Below are positions 1 through 8,810 of a stretch of DNA of 64,000 nucleotides, piece after piece. Position 1 is the stretch's first letter. Every line of letters begins with the position of its first letter. The position numbers and the translations under genes were made by a program. The stretch is from Nostoc sp. ATCC 53789. Lineage in GTDB: Bacteria; Cyanobacteriota; Cyanobacteriia; Cyanobacteriales; Nostocaceae. The stretch covers positions 186,001 to 250,000 of the forward strand of contig NZ_CP046705.1 of assembly GCF_009873495.1 (NCBI RefSeq), written 5' to 3'. The notes below the pieces were generated by a model, which made no database searches, had not been told where the DNA came from, and saw only the letters and a list, made by a program, of their open reading frames with translations.

Positions 1-476
1 CCCCCTTAAAAAATCGGATATAAAATTCGGCGCATATTTTATCTTTATAAAGGTTGCCTTCGCCTTTCTTCAATCCATAGCGGCTAGTAACAGATGTACT
101 AACTTCACTTATTCGTTTATCAAAACTTAAAATTTTTTCTCGAATTTCTAAAATTCTTTCTTGATATTGTAGTAATTGTTTGTCTAATATATTTTTTAAA
201 GCTCTTGAAGGTGTGGGAAAAATATTTAATTCTTTATAATTCTTGGCATTGTTAATTTTATAATCTTCTGGATGCAACATCAATAACCTAGAAAATTCTC
301 TACCATTTAAGTCCTTTAAAATAAAATAAAGCTGCTTTTCAAAATTAACAAATTTAAACTGAAGAAGTTGAAAAGATAAATTACTATACTCACAGTCAAT
401 AAACGTATGTCTGTGAAAAGTTGGAGCAATAGCAATTAGTTGAATCTGTTTTTCCCAATCTATACATCCTGTAATA
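1..476 (-). pseudogene. Partial NucS/DUF91-like nuclease gene, cut by an IS630 element
   Basis: An open minus-strand frame runs from the IS630 boundary at 476 to the window edge, with no start codon. It is about 158 codons, beginning ITGCIDWEKQ and followed by IQLIAIAPTFHRH. A stretch of alternating hydrophobic and charged residues resembles the last strands of NucS/DUF91-type PD-(D/E)XK nucleases (APS...F), and the rest is helical and lysine rich. Joining the flanks after removing the IS extends the frame only about 11 codons (PISGRLETIYV) before a stop, so the gene was probably already damaged or the start lay close by. The family call is a weak motif match; that the IS cuts the frame is seen directly. 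Confidence 0.4.
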
Positions 477-1601
477 CCAATTTAATATGAAGCTGCATAG
501 AAAAGAGCTTCGAGAATAAAGTTATAAGAAGAGATAGATATTACCTGCTCAAGTGTAAGTTGATTAAATATTTCTTGGATGCGATCGCGTAAATTCTGTA
601 AAGAAGAGAAAAGCTGATTTTTGAGTGGTTTCTTGAGGAGCTGCCAAAGCCTTTCAATGGGATTGAGTTCAGGGGCTGAAGGTGGTTGAAACAGAGGAAT
701 AATATTTTCTGGCCAACGAATTGCTGAACTTGTATGAGCAGGTGCTTGGTCAACCTGTAAAATAGCGTAATCCCCACCTAATTGTTGAGATAGCCAGTCC
801 AAAAACTGTTGAAAACACTCGCCATTCAGTTTTGGATATTCATAAAGAAAATGATCTCCAGTCAATGGTTCAATTGCACCATAAATCCAAAAATTTTCCC
901 GTGGCCATTTCACCTCAACAGTAGGCTTAACTCCAGAGGCAGTAATCACTTTTCCTGTAAGAGTTTTCAGTCCCACCCTCGTTTCATCCTGGCACAGGTA
1001 GCGAACACACTTGCCGGGTGCTAGATGTTTTTCTAGACAATTCAGAATGATACCGAGTTTTTTTTAAACTCAGATACTAACTTTTCATCCTGCTTATGGC
1101 TTTGAGGACGTGGTACTTTTAGTTTTGCCCCTAATCGATATCGAACCAATGCATAAACCGTTGCATACTCGATATCAAGCCCCTGCTCTTGCTTTAACCA
1201 CTCTACTATTGCACCATAGCTACTAAAGCCTTTTCCTGTTTTTAACTCCTCTTCAAGTGCCGTGATCGCTCCTTCAGGAATTTTCCGTTTTGCTCCCGGA
1301 GCTTTTTTTATTTTCAATAATTCATCTAGCCCACCCGATCTATATTTTTGTAACCATCTTGTCACCGTTGATGTATCTTTAGCCAAGCGTTTTCCAATAT
1401 CTTGCTGCTCCTTGGCCTGCCCGCTTTTTATCCACCACAGCATAATAAGTTTTTCTTTCTGGTTCCCTAAATTAGCTGTTTGTAGGCGTTTTTTAAGTTC
1501 TTCTTCGCTCTCTGCGATTTCAATCTCAAAAGGGCGGCTCATGGTTCTTTTAATTTATCGAGTTTGTTTTCTCTATTATATGCAGCTTCATATTAAATTG
1601 G
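477..1601 (-). mobile_element. IS630-family element A
   Basis: Terminal inverted repeats of about 23 bp (CCAATTTAATATGAAGCTGC inward at both ends) lie at 477-499 and 1579-1601. They are flanked by TA at 475-476 and 1602-1603, the TA target duplication of IS630/Tc1-mariner elements. The element contains one frameshifted transposase reading leftward and interrupts the nuclease-like frame at 1-476. Confidence 0.9.
482..1542 (-). CDS. IS630 transposase, two frames joined by -1 frameshift
   Basis: Frame 1 (1042-1542) holds helix-turn-helix segments (RLAKDTSTVTRWLQKYRSGG, GAIVEWLKQE). Frame 2 (ending at 482) holds the DDE catalytic domain. The two meet at an A8 run (T8 on the + strand, 1058-1065). 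A -1 slip there continues KKLGIILNCLEKH into QDETRVGL, which supplies the first catalytic Asp. The later residues are QVDQAPAHTS and PSAPELNPIERLW. The Met at 976 lies after the first Asp and is not the real start. Programmed -1 frameshifting at A-runs is common in this family, so the element may be active. ATG at 1542 starts frame 1. Confidence 0.85.
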
Positions 1602-1603
1602 TA

Positions 1604-2049
1604 TAACGTAGATTGTCTCTAGTCGCCCTGATATTGGCTATTGGATTGATACCAGTTGTGTTGGTGTAAAGCCTTGTGCCAATGAGTTAAAAGGATAGCG
1701 ATCGCCTACAGCAGGCAGTTAGGCTATCTTGCTTTATTCTCCCGAACTTAACTCAGATTGGTTCAAAATTGCCTCTAGCAATCCAGTCGATAAGCTGCTA
1801 GTTACCATGTATTTACACTGAATGCTTAATTACAGAAAAACTTTTAGCTTATGTTCTACTCATAATTATTGCCTTTAAATTACTTAATCTTCATCACTTA
1901 AACTAAATTTAAACTCTTCACTACGGCTTTACACTTATTAATGTTTACTTTACAGCTTCTTGAGGCTAATATCATTACTTTTATCATTGTGATAACAGTT
2001 TGAATGATTGATATTAGAGAAGTAGTTTTAATTCGAGTTGATTAAATCA
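1604..2049. other. Intergenic region, AT-rich, no gene recognised
   Basis: 446 bp between the IS630 element and a small ribbon-helix-helix gene. One HIP1-like site lies near 1700. No convincing frame or RNA gene was seen, apart from about 11 codons at 1604-1640 that are in frame with the truncated nuclease-like gene. Confidence 0.5.
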
Positions 2050-2211
2050 GTGAATAAGAAATGGGCGACTAAACGACTCACAATTAATTTGGCATCAGGG
2101 GAAGCAGAAAGATTAGAAAAATACTGTTCAATAACAGGACGACCAGCAACCGATGTAATTCGAGAGTTGATTCGCTCTTTGCCAACCGAAGAAACACCAA
2201 ATGCAAATTGA
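2050..2211 (+). CDS. Small ribbon-helix-helix (CopG-like) protein
   Basis: A 53-residue frame starts at GTG 2050 (MNKKWATKRLTINLA); a TTG start four codons upstream (MIKSVNKKW) is also possible. The order KRLTINLASGEAERLE, then YCSITGRPATDVIRELIRSL, is the strand-helix-helix pattern of CopG/MetJ-type DNA-binding proteins common on cyanobacterial plasmids, where they act as autorepressors or antitoxins. No toxin gene is adjacent. A longer frame on the opposite strand here has no recognisable content. The family call rests on the pattern; partner and target are unknown. Confidence 0.6.
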   Translation: MNKKWATKRLTINLASGEAERLEKYCSITGRPATDVIRELIRSLPTEETPNAN

Positions 2212-2398
2212 ACCGCTATTCTCACACAAGTTATAGTCACAACGATTTCATACTCCTTGGATCTTTATCGGGGAGCTTTTGTGTTAGAAAATCTACTGCT
2301 GAGGGAAAATTTAAAGTAAGACCCTGTGTTGAATAAACTAAGAGGATTCATATTACAAATTATCGAGGTTTTATTCTTAGTCAGCAACCTCAATCAAC

Positions 2399-2509
2399 AT
2401 GAAAGTATCACCCGACAATAGCTTTACGATTTTGACACCTGATGAACTTCCTATAGTTCTGCAACGGCTGAATGCACAAGTTGAACCGACAAAAATATTA
2501 TTTTTCTGA
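2399..2509 (+). CDS. Very short ORF, 36 aa, possibly a gene remnant
   Basis: ATG at 2399 opens MKVSPDNSFTILTPDELPIV and ends at TGA 2507-2509. The composition is ordinary for coding sequence, but there is no domain and no strong ribosome binding site. It lies just upstream of the secreted SH3-like gene and could be the 5' stub of a lost gene or a leader peptide. It is unidentified. Confidence 0.2.
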   Translation: MKVSPDNSFTILTPDELPIVLQRLNAQVEPTKILFF

Positions 2510-2534
2510 TTTTTAGAAAATTCTAGAGGTAAAT

Positions 2535-3137
2535 ATGATTAAACGCATAAAAGGATTATTTTTGACTGCAATTTTGACTGTTTTATTTATTGGAGTAACT
2601 GCTACTCATACAAAAGCGGAGACTTACCTTGCTGGAGAATTTACAATTACTTTGGATGATGGAGAAAATGGCAAAACCTACAGAGGTTGTGATGCTCAGG
2701 GGAAATGTATAAATTTAGAAAATGGAACATCTTGGCGTGATAATGGTTATCGGGGTATTACCTGGGAAAATGGCGATTATACTTATTCAGTTTCCTGGCG
2801 TGAAAATGCCAATGAAGGAATGTATTTGAATATTTACAACAAAGATAAGCAGATATTACGCCGTCAACTAGTAGAGACAACTGAAAATGTAGGAACTCTC
2901 AAGGGTGTAACTTATTGTGATGTAGTAAATATTACATCTGGGCAACTGGCACTTCGTGATAGCCAGAATGGACAATCTAGGGGAGGTCTTGATAATGGCA
3001 ATAATGTTTTGTTGAAGAAACAAGAGGGTATCTGGGCTTATGTAAGTGTCGTTCAAGGGCCCAATACTAGAATTAATGGTTTGTCAGGATGGGTTAATTC
3101 AAATTATCTACATTGCACCAAAGAACCAATTGATTAA
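2535..3137 (+). CDS. Secreted protein with C-terminal SH3-like domain
   Basis: 200 aa. Residues 1-28 form a signal peptide (positive MIKRIK, hydrophobic LFLTAILTVLFIGVTA, cleavage after a TKA motif). Residues 30-110 are rich in Gly, Asn and Trp with internally similar stretches (SWRDNGYRGITWENGDY, then SWRENANEG), suggesting a beta-rich module. Residues 125-195 (VNITSGQLALRDSQNG ... WAYVSVV ... GLSGWVNSNYLHC) match the bacterial SH3-like pattern of a strand, an RxxP-like turn and a closing GWVxxxYL strand. Such domains usually bind peptidoglycan or protein partners in the periplasm. The function is unknown. The next gene (broken WD40) follows 82 bp downstream on the same strand. Confidence 0.6.
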   Translation: MIKRIKGLFLTAILTVLFIGVTATHTKAETYLAGEFTITLDDGENGKTYRGCDAQGKCINLENGTSWRDNGYRGITWENGDYTYSVSWRENANEGMYLNIYNKDKQILRRQLVETTENVGTLKGVTYCDVVNITSGQLALRDSQNGQSRGGLDNGNNVLLKKQEGIWAYVSVVQGPNTRINGLSGWVNSNYLHCTKEPID

Positions 3138-3749
3138 CTAAGATTTGATTTGCTCTATTTATAAGCGATCGCGTCCCATCCAATGGGAACCATGTTATGT
3201 AATTGCGTTCCTTGGCACCATGAAATTATTGAATTTTCTCAAATCCAGACCAGTCATTATAGTTTTAGCAATTGCAGTAAACATCACTGGTATTGATGTA
3301 CATTCTTCTACTTCAAATTTTCCCATAAGGAAGAGTACAATTACTCAGTCCCAACCACAGATTCAACTTGTTCACACACTGACTGGGCATAAAAAAGTGA
3401 CTTTTGGTGTTCGAGCAGTTGCGATTAGCCCTTCCGGGCAAACCCTGGTTAGTGGAGGTAGAGATGATACGATTAAATTCTGGAATTTACGTACTGGGAA
3501 ATTACTGCATAGTTTAGACGCTCAATCAGATGGTATTACTTCAATAGCTATTAGTCCAGATGGTAAGCGAATCGTAACTGGTGGGATAAGCACCCCAACA
3601 ATGAAGGTTTGGGATTTACGCACTTTCCTTATGCTAAAGGGCGACAGTGGGCATACCCAACCAGTAGAAACCATTGCGATTAGTTCAGATGGTAAGGGAC
3701 TTCCAGAGAATAAAATATACAGTCAATAAAAATGATAATCATTTTAAGG

Positions 3750-3786
3750 GGGAGAAAGGGGTTGCCAACGGCAACCCCTTTCTCCC
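3750..3786. repeat. Left subterminal hairpin of the ISAzo13-like element
   Basis: A perfect 17-bp inverted repeat with a 3-nt AAC loop (arms 3750-3766 and 3770-3786), GC rich, with core TGCCAACGGCA. It sits just inside the left terminal repeat and downstream of the transposase, so it could act as a terminator, a transposase site or both. Confidence 0.8.
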
Positions 3787-3885
3787 TCAATAAATAGGCA
3801 AGATAAATGTCTGCACAAAGAGAGTTCTTAAATGCAGTGAGCTGAATTGCTATCGACTATTTTTGCGCTTTTAACTTTTTGAAAA

Positions 3886-5123
3886 TTACGTTACTCCACA
3901 ACAGATATCAATAAACCACTTACCTAAATTTGGTAAATTATCTTCGGTAAAATTAGTCAAACGTTCAATCTTATTTTCAATTTCTTGCATAGCTTTTTTA
4001 GTTAGACGGACTCCGCTAGAGTAAGTCTGAGTAACTAACTTAACAACTGGACTTTTACCATTCCACGTCATAGTCTTAGCAAAATTTAATGCAGTTTCCA
4101 CATCGTCTAAAATACTGCCATTCCAATGATTCTCCAAAACAGCCCAAGTTCTTTCAATTGGATTATATTTACTGTGATAGGGAGGGTAATAAGCTAAACG
4201 TATATTTAATTTGTATGATTGAGCAAATTCAACTATACGTTTCATAAACTGAGTACGTCGAGAACTATTTTCTCCTCCATTATCTTGATTAATAAGTAAA
4301 GTTTTTATTTCCGAAAATCGCCAGCTTTCTGATTTCCAAAAATCCCCTAAAATGTCAACGATAAAATCGCTAGTTACTTTGGATTCTGTAAAATACAAAA
4401 ATAGCTCGTCAAGGTCTGGAAGAAAGATACCATAAGGAGCTACAGTTGTTTTTGGTTTGAAGTCGTGGTCATCAGTTTCTGTTGGTACTCGATTTCTACC
4501 ACCACGATCAAAGGAGCCGATATTTACGCGAGCTTTCGCATCCAAGCTTAAACGTAAAATAGTTGGGTCATCTGAAGCTTCTTGGTGAACTATAGCTAAT
4601 TGCTCAAAGATTGCATCAGTTTCGGGAATTTTTTTTGAGGTTGAATTTTGGCAACCCTCTTGAGGCGATACCCTAAATCATTTAACTTGACACGAATTGT
4701 TTCTGAAGTTGGTAATTCTTCTTCAGCATAACCAAATTTTTCAATTAATTGATGTCTTACAACAGATGCGCCCAGTCGGGTATAGAGTCTTTGACTTTTA
4801 AAAGTCGGGTCTATTTGACTTTGAGAATCGACTAGTTTTTTGATATCTTCTAAAAGAGTTGGTAGGTGTTCTTCTGCTTTTTTTCTTCCTCTACCTTGAT
4901 AATTATCCACACAAGTGATACCACTATTTAATTCTTTAATTCCTTTACCAATAGTTACACGGTTCCATCCTAACTCTCGCTCTGCTATAGACTTTCCTCC
5001 GTGTCCTAATGCCACAACTGTTTGTGCAATGAACCTACGTTTAGCTGCTCCCTTTAATTGATGTGCGGTTTCCTTCAATAACTTTTTCAATGAATCTGTT
5101 AATTGTATTGACACCTCAAACAT
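3886..5123 (-). CDS. ISAzo13-like transposase, two frames joined by -1 frameshift
   Basis: Frame 1 (4596-5123) carries the helix-turn-helix region (GHGGKSIAERELGWNRVTIGK). Frame 2 (3886 to about 4630) carries the catalytic core (NQDNGGENSSRRTQFMKR, then YYPPYHSKYNPIERTW). The frames meet at an A8 run (T8 at 4629-4636). A -1 slip yields QKKIPETDAIFEQ and then SLDAKARVNIG, the conserved junction of this family, so the Met at 4545 is internal. Both frames are otherwise intact, so the element is probably functional through programmed frameshifting. Confidence 0.85.
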
Positions 5124-5159
5124 CCCAAAATCGAATCATCATTCAATTTACTACAACTT

Positions 5160-5198
5160 GGGGTGGGAGAGGCTGCCGTTGGCAGCCTCTCCCACCCC
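5160..5198. repeat. Right subterminal hairpin of the ISAzo13-like element
   Basis: A perfect 18-bp inverted repeat with a 3-nt GTT loop (arms 5160-5177 and 5181-5198). Read inward from the right end it has the same TGCCAACGGCA core as the left hairpin, but the outer stem sequence differs. Confidence 0.8.
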
Positions 5199-5943
5199 CC
5201 TAACAATGATTATCATTTTTATTATCTGTATATTTTATTTTCTGGAAGTCCCTAAATTGATTGCTAGTGGCAGTGATGACCGTACAATCAAGCTTTGGGA
5301 TTTACACACGCTTAAGCTGCTTGATACCATTCCTGCACACTCAGGATTTGTGAGTAAAGTTGCATTTAGCCCTGATATGCAAACCCTTGTGAGTAGTGGG
5401 GGTGGCGATGATAATACAATTAGGCTGATTGATTTACAAACCAAAAAAACACGCCATATTCTCAAAGGACACAAAACCGGAGTTGATGCTATTGCCATTA
5501 CTCCAGATAGCAAAAAGCTTGTTAGTGGTAGTTTTGGTCAGCTAGTTTCTCGAAATCGTGCGATTAGTACCCTAAAGTTATGGAATCTTCAAACTGGAAA
5601 ACTACTGCATGACTTTACTGATAATTTTAATTCAGTTGAATCTCTTGTGATCAGCCCGAATGGAAAAATTCTGATTTGCGGCAATTATGATGGCAGTATT
5701 AAACTGTGGAGCTTAGAGACTTTAAAGCCGTTGCATACCTTTCAAGATGGTTCCAGTTCTGTTTTAGGGCTTGCTCTGAGCCGGGATGGTAAAACCCTTG
5801 TTAGTAGCAATGAGGATAGTACTGTACATATTTGGCAAATTAAATAACTGCATTAGCCCTATTTTTGGCACATGGGTACTTCTAAAAGCAGAAGCTGGTT
5901 ACGAATACAGAACTTAACTTTAACTAATTCGGTGGAATTCCGC

Positions 5944-6046
5944 ATCCGTCTACACGGTGGGGATGGATAGCCGGGTGATGACGAAAACACCTCCGACTAA
6001 TATTAACCGCAGGTTGATAAGGAAGTGGGGTGTTTGAGAAATCACC
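5944..6046 (+). ncRNA. Structured element upstream of tnpB
   Basis: Two adjacent foldable units end about 75 nt before the tnpB start. Unit 1 (5944-5966) pairs CATCC with GGATG and, inside, CCGT with ACGG. Unit 2 (5974-6046) pairs GGTGAT (5974-5979) with ATCACC (6041-6046) and AAACACC (5985-5991) with GGTGTTT (6029-6035), separated by a 5x5 purine-rich internal loop (GACGA/GAGAA). An inner weak stem (ATTAACC/GGTTGAT) caps it. It may be the left end of the tnpB element or an RNA leader. Identity is unknown; only the pairing potential is seen. Confidence 0.4.
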
Positions 6047-6119
6047 AACATTATATTTTATTACTTTACCACAATTTGTATTTATGATAAAATAAACACA
6101 TCAAGGAGGTGAAAGTGAA

Positions 6120-7349
6120 GTGTTACACAAGGTTGTGCAAGTCCGTTTATATCCGTCAGTTGAACAGCAAAATCAGCTAGCTCAAACTTTTGGGTGTGCT
6201 AGATGGTGGTGGAATTATGCTCTGAATAAATCCGTTGAGACTTATAAGGAGACGGGCAAGGGACTTAGCCGTGTAGCACTCAACTCATTTCTGCCTGCAC
6301 TCAAAAAAGCTGAAAATACTGCTTGGTTAGCTGATTGTTATAGTCAAGTTTTGCAAGCTACGACACTCAATCTAACTACAGCCTACAAAAACTTTTTTGA
6401 GAAACGTGCTGGATTTCCTAAGTTCAAATCCAAGCATGGTAAACAGTCAATTCAGTATCCTCAAAACGTCAAGATTGTAGATGGTAATGTCAAACTCCCA
6501 GGTAATATTGGGGTAATCAAAGCCAAAATACATAGACTCATTGAGGGGAAAATAAAGACTGTTACTGTGAGCAAAACGCCCTCTGGAAAATACCTTGCAT
6601 CTATCCTGACTGAGTTGGAGGGTGAAAATCAGGTTACTTCAGAAGGTAAAATTTATGGCATTGATTTAGGACTAAAACACTTTGCTGTCGTAACCGATGG
6701 CGAGAAAGTATCTTTTTACGATAACCCTAAACACCTTGCCAAACATGAGAAAAACCTCAAACGTAAGCAGAAAAAATTAGCACATAAACAAAAAGGGAGT
6801 AAATCAAGGAATAGATATAGAAAAGTTGTTGCCAAAGTGTACGAGCGAGTTAGTAACTCAAGGCAAGATTTTCTACATAAACTTAGTTATAAGTTGGTCA
6901 GCGATAGCCAAGCTGTCATAGTAGAAAATCTTAATGTCAAAAGCATGGTTCGTAATCACAAATTGGCGAAATCAATATCTGATGTGGGCTGGGGAACATT
7001 CACTAACTTTTTAGCCTACAAGCTAGAACGCAGAGGTGGAAAGTTGGTTGAGATTGATAGATGGTTCCCTAGTTCTAAGCTTTGCTCTAATTGTTTCTAT
7101 CAAATAGGTGAGATACCATTGGATATCCGTGAATGGACTTGTCCTCATTGTCATACTCATCATTCGCGTGACGCGAACGCCGCGCAGAACATTAGAGCAG
7201 AGGGCATCAGAATGATAAAGGCGGAAGGTTCAGCCGTCTCTGCTGTAGGAGGGGAGGTAAGTCCTACTCTTGGGCGAAAGTCTAAGTTTAGGCACTCCCT
7301 AACGATTACAGAAGCCCCAACTTCAACCGTACTCGGTAAGTTGGCGTAG
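6120..7349 (+). CDS. tnpB: TnpB, RNA-guided nuclease of an IS200/IS605-type element
   Basis: 409 aa, full length. GTG at 6120 follows an AAGGAGGT ribosome binding site at 6103-6110. The RuvC residues are present: D182 in GIDLGLKHF, E269 in VIVENLNVKSM and D351 in HSRDANAAQN. The zinc ribbon is C322/C325 (CSNC) with C341/C344 (CPHC). TnpB proteins are omega-RNA-guided DNA nucleases that help maintain their transposons. No tnpA transposase lies nearby, so this is an IS1341-type solo unit mobilised, if at all, in trans. The 3' end overlaps a right-end hairpin (7317-7344), where the guide RNA scaffold of such elements is normally encoded. Confidence 0.93.
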   Translation: MLHKVVQVRLYPSVEQQNQLAQTFGCARWWWNYALNKSVETYKETGKGLSRVALNSFLPALKKAENTAWLADCYSQVLQATTLNLTTAYKNFFEKRAGFPKFKSKHGKQSIQYPQNVKIVDGNVKLPGNIGVIKAKIHRLIEGKIKTVTVSKTPSGKYLASILTELEGENQVTSEGKIYGIDLGLKHFAVVTDGEKVSFYDNPKHLAKHEKNLKRKQKKLAHKQKGSKSRNRYRKVVAKVYERVSNSRQDFLHKLSYKLVSDSQAVIVENLNVKSMVRNHKLAKSISDVGWGTFTNFLAYKLERRGGKLVEIDRWFPSSKLCSNCFYQIGEIPLDIREWTCPHCHTHHSRDANAAQNIRAEGIRMIKAEGSAVSAVGGEVSPTLGRKSKFRHSLTITEAPTSTVLGKLA

Positions 7350-7354
7350 TTCAC
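7317..7354 (+). repeat. Probable right end of the tnpB element with hairpin
   Basis: CCAACTT (7317-7323) pairs with AAGTTGG (7338-7344), with ACCG/CGGT inside, followed by GTAGTTCAC to 7354. IS200/IS605 elements have such imperfect hairpins at their ends and end in TCAC-like tetramers. The omega-RNA scaffold, if present, should end here and the guide would be the sequence just after 7354. Confidence 0.55.
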
Positions 7355-7456
7355 CTATCGATATTCTCGCTCAAAAAGTACGACTAATTTCAAAGTAAAA
7401 TTTTCACTAGTTTTTGGAGTTGCTAGGGAAGCCCAGAATAAAGGTAGTATCTGAAG

Positions 7457-7924
7457 ATGATGGAATCCCCAAGAAGTTATTACGATGCTGAGTTTGGACA
7501 GATTATATTGGAAGATAACTATTGGACTTTAGCACAATGTGCTGTTTTGGGAGATCGCCGTGTACCGATTTGTTTGGATTTTGAACAGGGGCAGATTGGG
7601 GAACTTTCATCACTTCAGCGTGAGGCTATTCGGCAAGCTCTAGCCTTGCCACCCGATGTTTTACACGTCACTGCTCCTCTGGTGCTGCAAAATTATGATG
7701 TATATCGTGAGATGATTGTAGATGAGTCAATGCCTCTGCTGGCTAATCCCATTCAGGTCTGGGAGCAGGTCACTTTCTCATATATCTATGTGGAGTATGA
7801 CCTAGATATTGCTACCTTTAAGTTGATAGCTGAGTGTGACTGGGAGCCAGAACACGGCTTAGAAGTACGCTTTCGCAATGGAGTAGCAGACGATGTAGAT
7901 CAGATAGGTGAAACAGGACGGTAA
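7457..7924 (+). CDS. Hypothetical protein, DUF6985-like
   Basis: 155 aa, acidic, no signal peptide or membrane segment. The order of short beta strands (FGQIILEDNYWTLAQC, VPICLDFEQG, then a C-terminal CDWEPEHGLEVRFRNG) resembles the DUF6985 family, small proteins often found near mobile or polymorphic-toxin genes. That assignment is from pattern memory only. It stands alone between tnpB and an HU gene. Confidence 0.5.
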   Translation: MMESPRSYYDAEFGQIILEDNYWTLAQCAVLGDRRVPICLDFEQGQIGELSSLQREAIRQALALPPDVLHVTAPLVLQNYDVYREMIVDESMPLLANPIQVWEQVTFSYIYVEYDLDIATFKLIAECDWEPEHGLEVRFRNGVADDVDQIGETGR

Positions 7925-8294
7925 AAACTATATAGCTTGGCATAAAACCGTGGTGAATTGAAGCATAGCGCTTATATACTGCGATCGCTGCTAGAGAAAC
8001 CAAGTATCGATTGCCTATTGAACGCTTCCTGGCTGTTTTGTAGTACCTATGGATAGATATCCTATCTCTTTTGACTGAATATGAAAGTGGATTTATCTAA
8101 CCGAAAGTGCAACAGTTACAACAGTCAAACATTTAGGAAAACGAAATGGTAATGATCTATCGCGCCAAATCGATACAGCAGTAGCCGTGCATTGTTAATT
8201 TTCGCGTGTTGCTAGAAAATTATTCCTTTTCCCCTTTATGAATAAGAGGTAATAATGCTAGATTTCGATTACTTGCAATGATTCAGGGTGATTT
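7925..8294. promoter_or_regulatory. Intergenic region upstream of the HU gene
   Basis: 370 bp with one HIP1 site (GCGATCGC near 7981) and no coding frame worth calling. Position suggests it carries the HU promoter, but no clear -35/-10 pair stands out. Confidence 0.3.
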
Positions 8295-8591
8295 ATGAAC
8301 AAAGGCGAATTAGTGGATGCTGTAGCAGCAAAGGCCAACGTCACAAAAAAGCAAGCCGATGAAGTCATCAGTGCTTTTTTGTCAGTTGTTACCGAAGCTG
8401 TAGCGAATGGTGAAAAGGTAACGCTCATAGGGTTTGGGTCATTCGAGCGACGCGTTCACGAAGTGTGCCGAAGGTATCGCTCAGAGCGCGAAGGGCGTAA
8501 TCCGAAAACCAATGAGCCAATGACTATTCCAGCGACCAAAGTGCCTGCATTCTCTGCTGGTAAACAGTTTAAAGAAAAAGTAGCGCCATAG
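8295..8591 (+). CDS. HU-family DNA-binding protein with an inserted repeat in the arm
   Basis: 98 aa. The N-terminal helices (MNKGELVDAVAAKANVTKKQ ... VISAFLSVV), the FGSFERR strand and the closing GRNPKTNEPMTIPATKVPAF are typical of HU, a nucleoid protein that bends DNA. Between FERR and RSEREGRNP this copy has VHEVCRRY where the paralogue at 35.7 kb (and ordinary HU) has a single E. The extra 21 nt come from a dispersed palindromic repeat (8455-8478). The insert lies at the base of the DNA-binding arm, so function may be altered or tolerated. Confidence 0.9.
   Translation: MNKGELVDAVAAKANVTKKQADEVISAFLSVVTEAVANGEKVTLIGFGSFERRVHEVCRRYRSEREGRNPKTNEPMTIPATKVPAFSAGKQFKEKVAP
8455..8478. repeat. 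Dispersed palindromic repeat inserted in frame in the HU gene
   Basis: The segment TTCACGAAGTGTGCCGAAGG with a short tail replaces the AAC triplet of the paralogous HU gene (35.76 kb, minus strand), a net +21 nt. With its flanks it reads as a degenerate member of the Nostoc GCGTTCGCGAAGCGTGCCG family, which also occurs near 26,090. Confidence 0.8.
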
Positions 8592-8810
8592 ATTAATTGC
8601 TTTAGCACTGGCAATCCAATCACTGCAAAGCCACAATCGATTAATTCAAGTATCGAATCGACTATGAAACTTTGACTGCTTCTTGGTTTGACTGCTTCTT
8701 GGGGAGTAATGTTACTGCAATTAGACAATTCTGGCATTGACTTGGGTTCATAAAGAAGTTGCAAATTGCTTGACCTCTGAATAACAGCAGCAGAAGTTGA
8801 GCATTAATTA

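Larger units (their letters stand above)
3696..5252 (-). mobile_element. ISAzo13-like insertion sequence in the WD40 gene
   Basis: Both ends begin GGGACTTCCAGA inward and stay about 90% identical for roughly 48 bp (3696-3744 and 5205-5252). A TAA duplication flanks the element (3693-3695 and 5253-5255). It is 1557 bp with one frameshifted transposase. Each end also carries a perfect subterminal hairpin just inside the inverted repeat (see separate entries). Confidence 0.9.
3220..5847 (+). pseudogene. WD40 seven-blade propeller gene split by an ISAzo13-like element
   Basis: The 5' part is 3220-3695 and the 3' part 5253-5847. ATG 3220 starts MKLLNFLKSRPVIIVLAIAV, a signal-like segment. Deleting 3696-5252 and one TAA copy joins SSDGK to LIASGSDDRTIKLWDL in frame, recreating blade 3. 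The joined product has seven WD repeats with SPDGK, LVSGG and KxWDL signatures and is about 350 aa, a complete propeller exported to the periplasm or anchored in the membrane. WD40 propellers are protein interaction scaffolds; the partner is unknown. As it stands the gene is disrupted, though precise excision would restore it. The rightward frame starting inside the IS (5158) is the 3' fragment read from IS sequence. Confidence 0.85.

Noticed and set aside
541..1606. Several frames on both strands within IS630 A
   Set aside because: They overlap the frameshifted transposase, which has the DDE motifs and explains the region.
2028..2240. 70-codon minus-strand frame
   Set aside because: It lies opposite the ribbon-helix-helix gene, has no recognisable content, and the + strand frame has a clear family pattern.
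7818..8003. 61-codon minus-strand frame
   Set aside because: Overlaps the end of the DUF6985-like gene, with no domain and no ribosome binding site.
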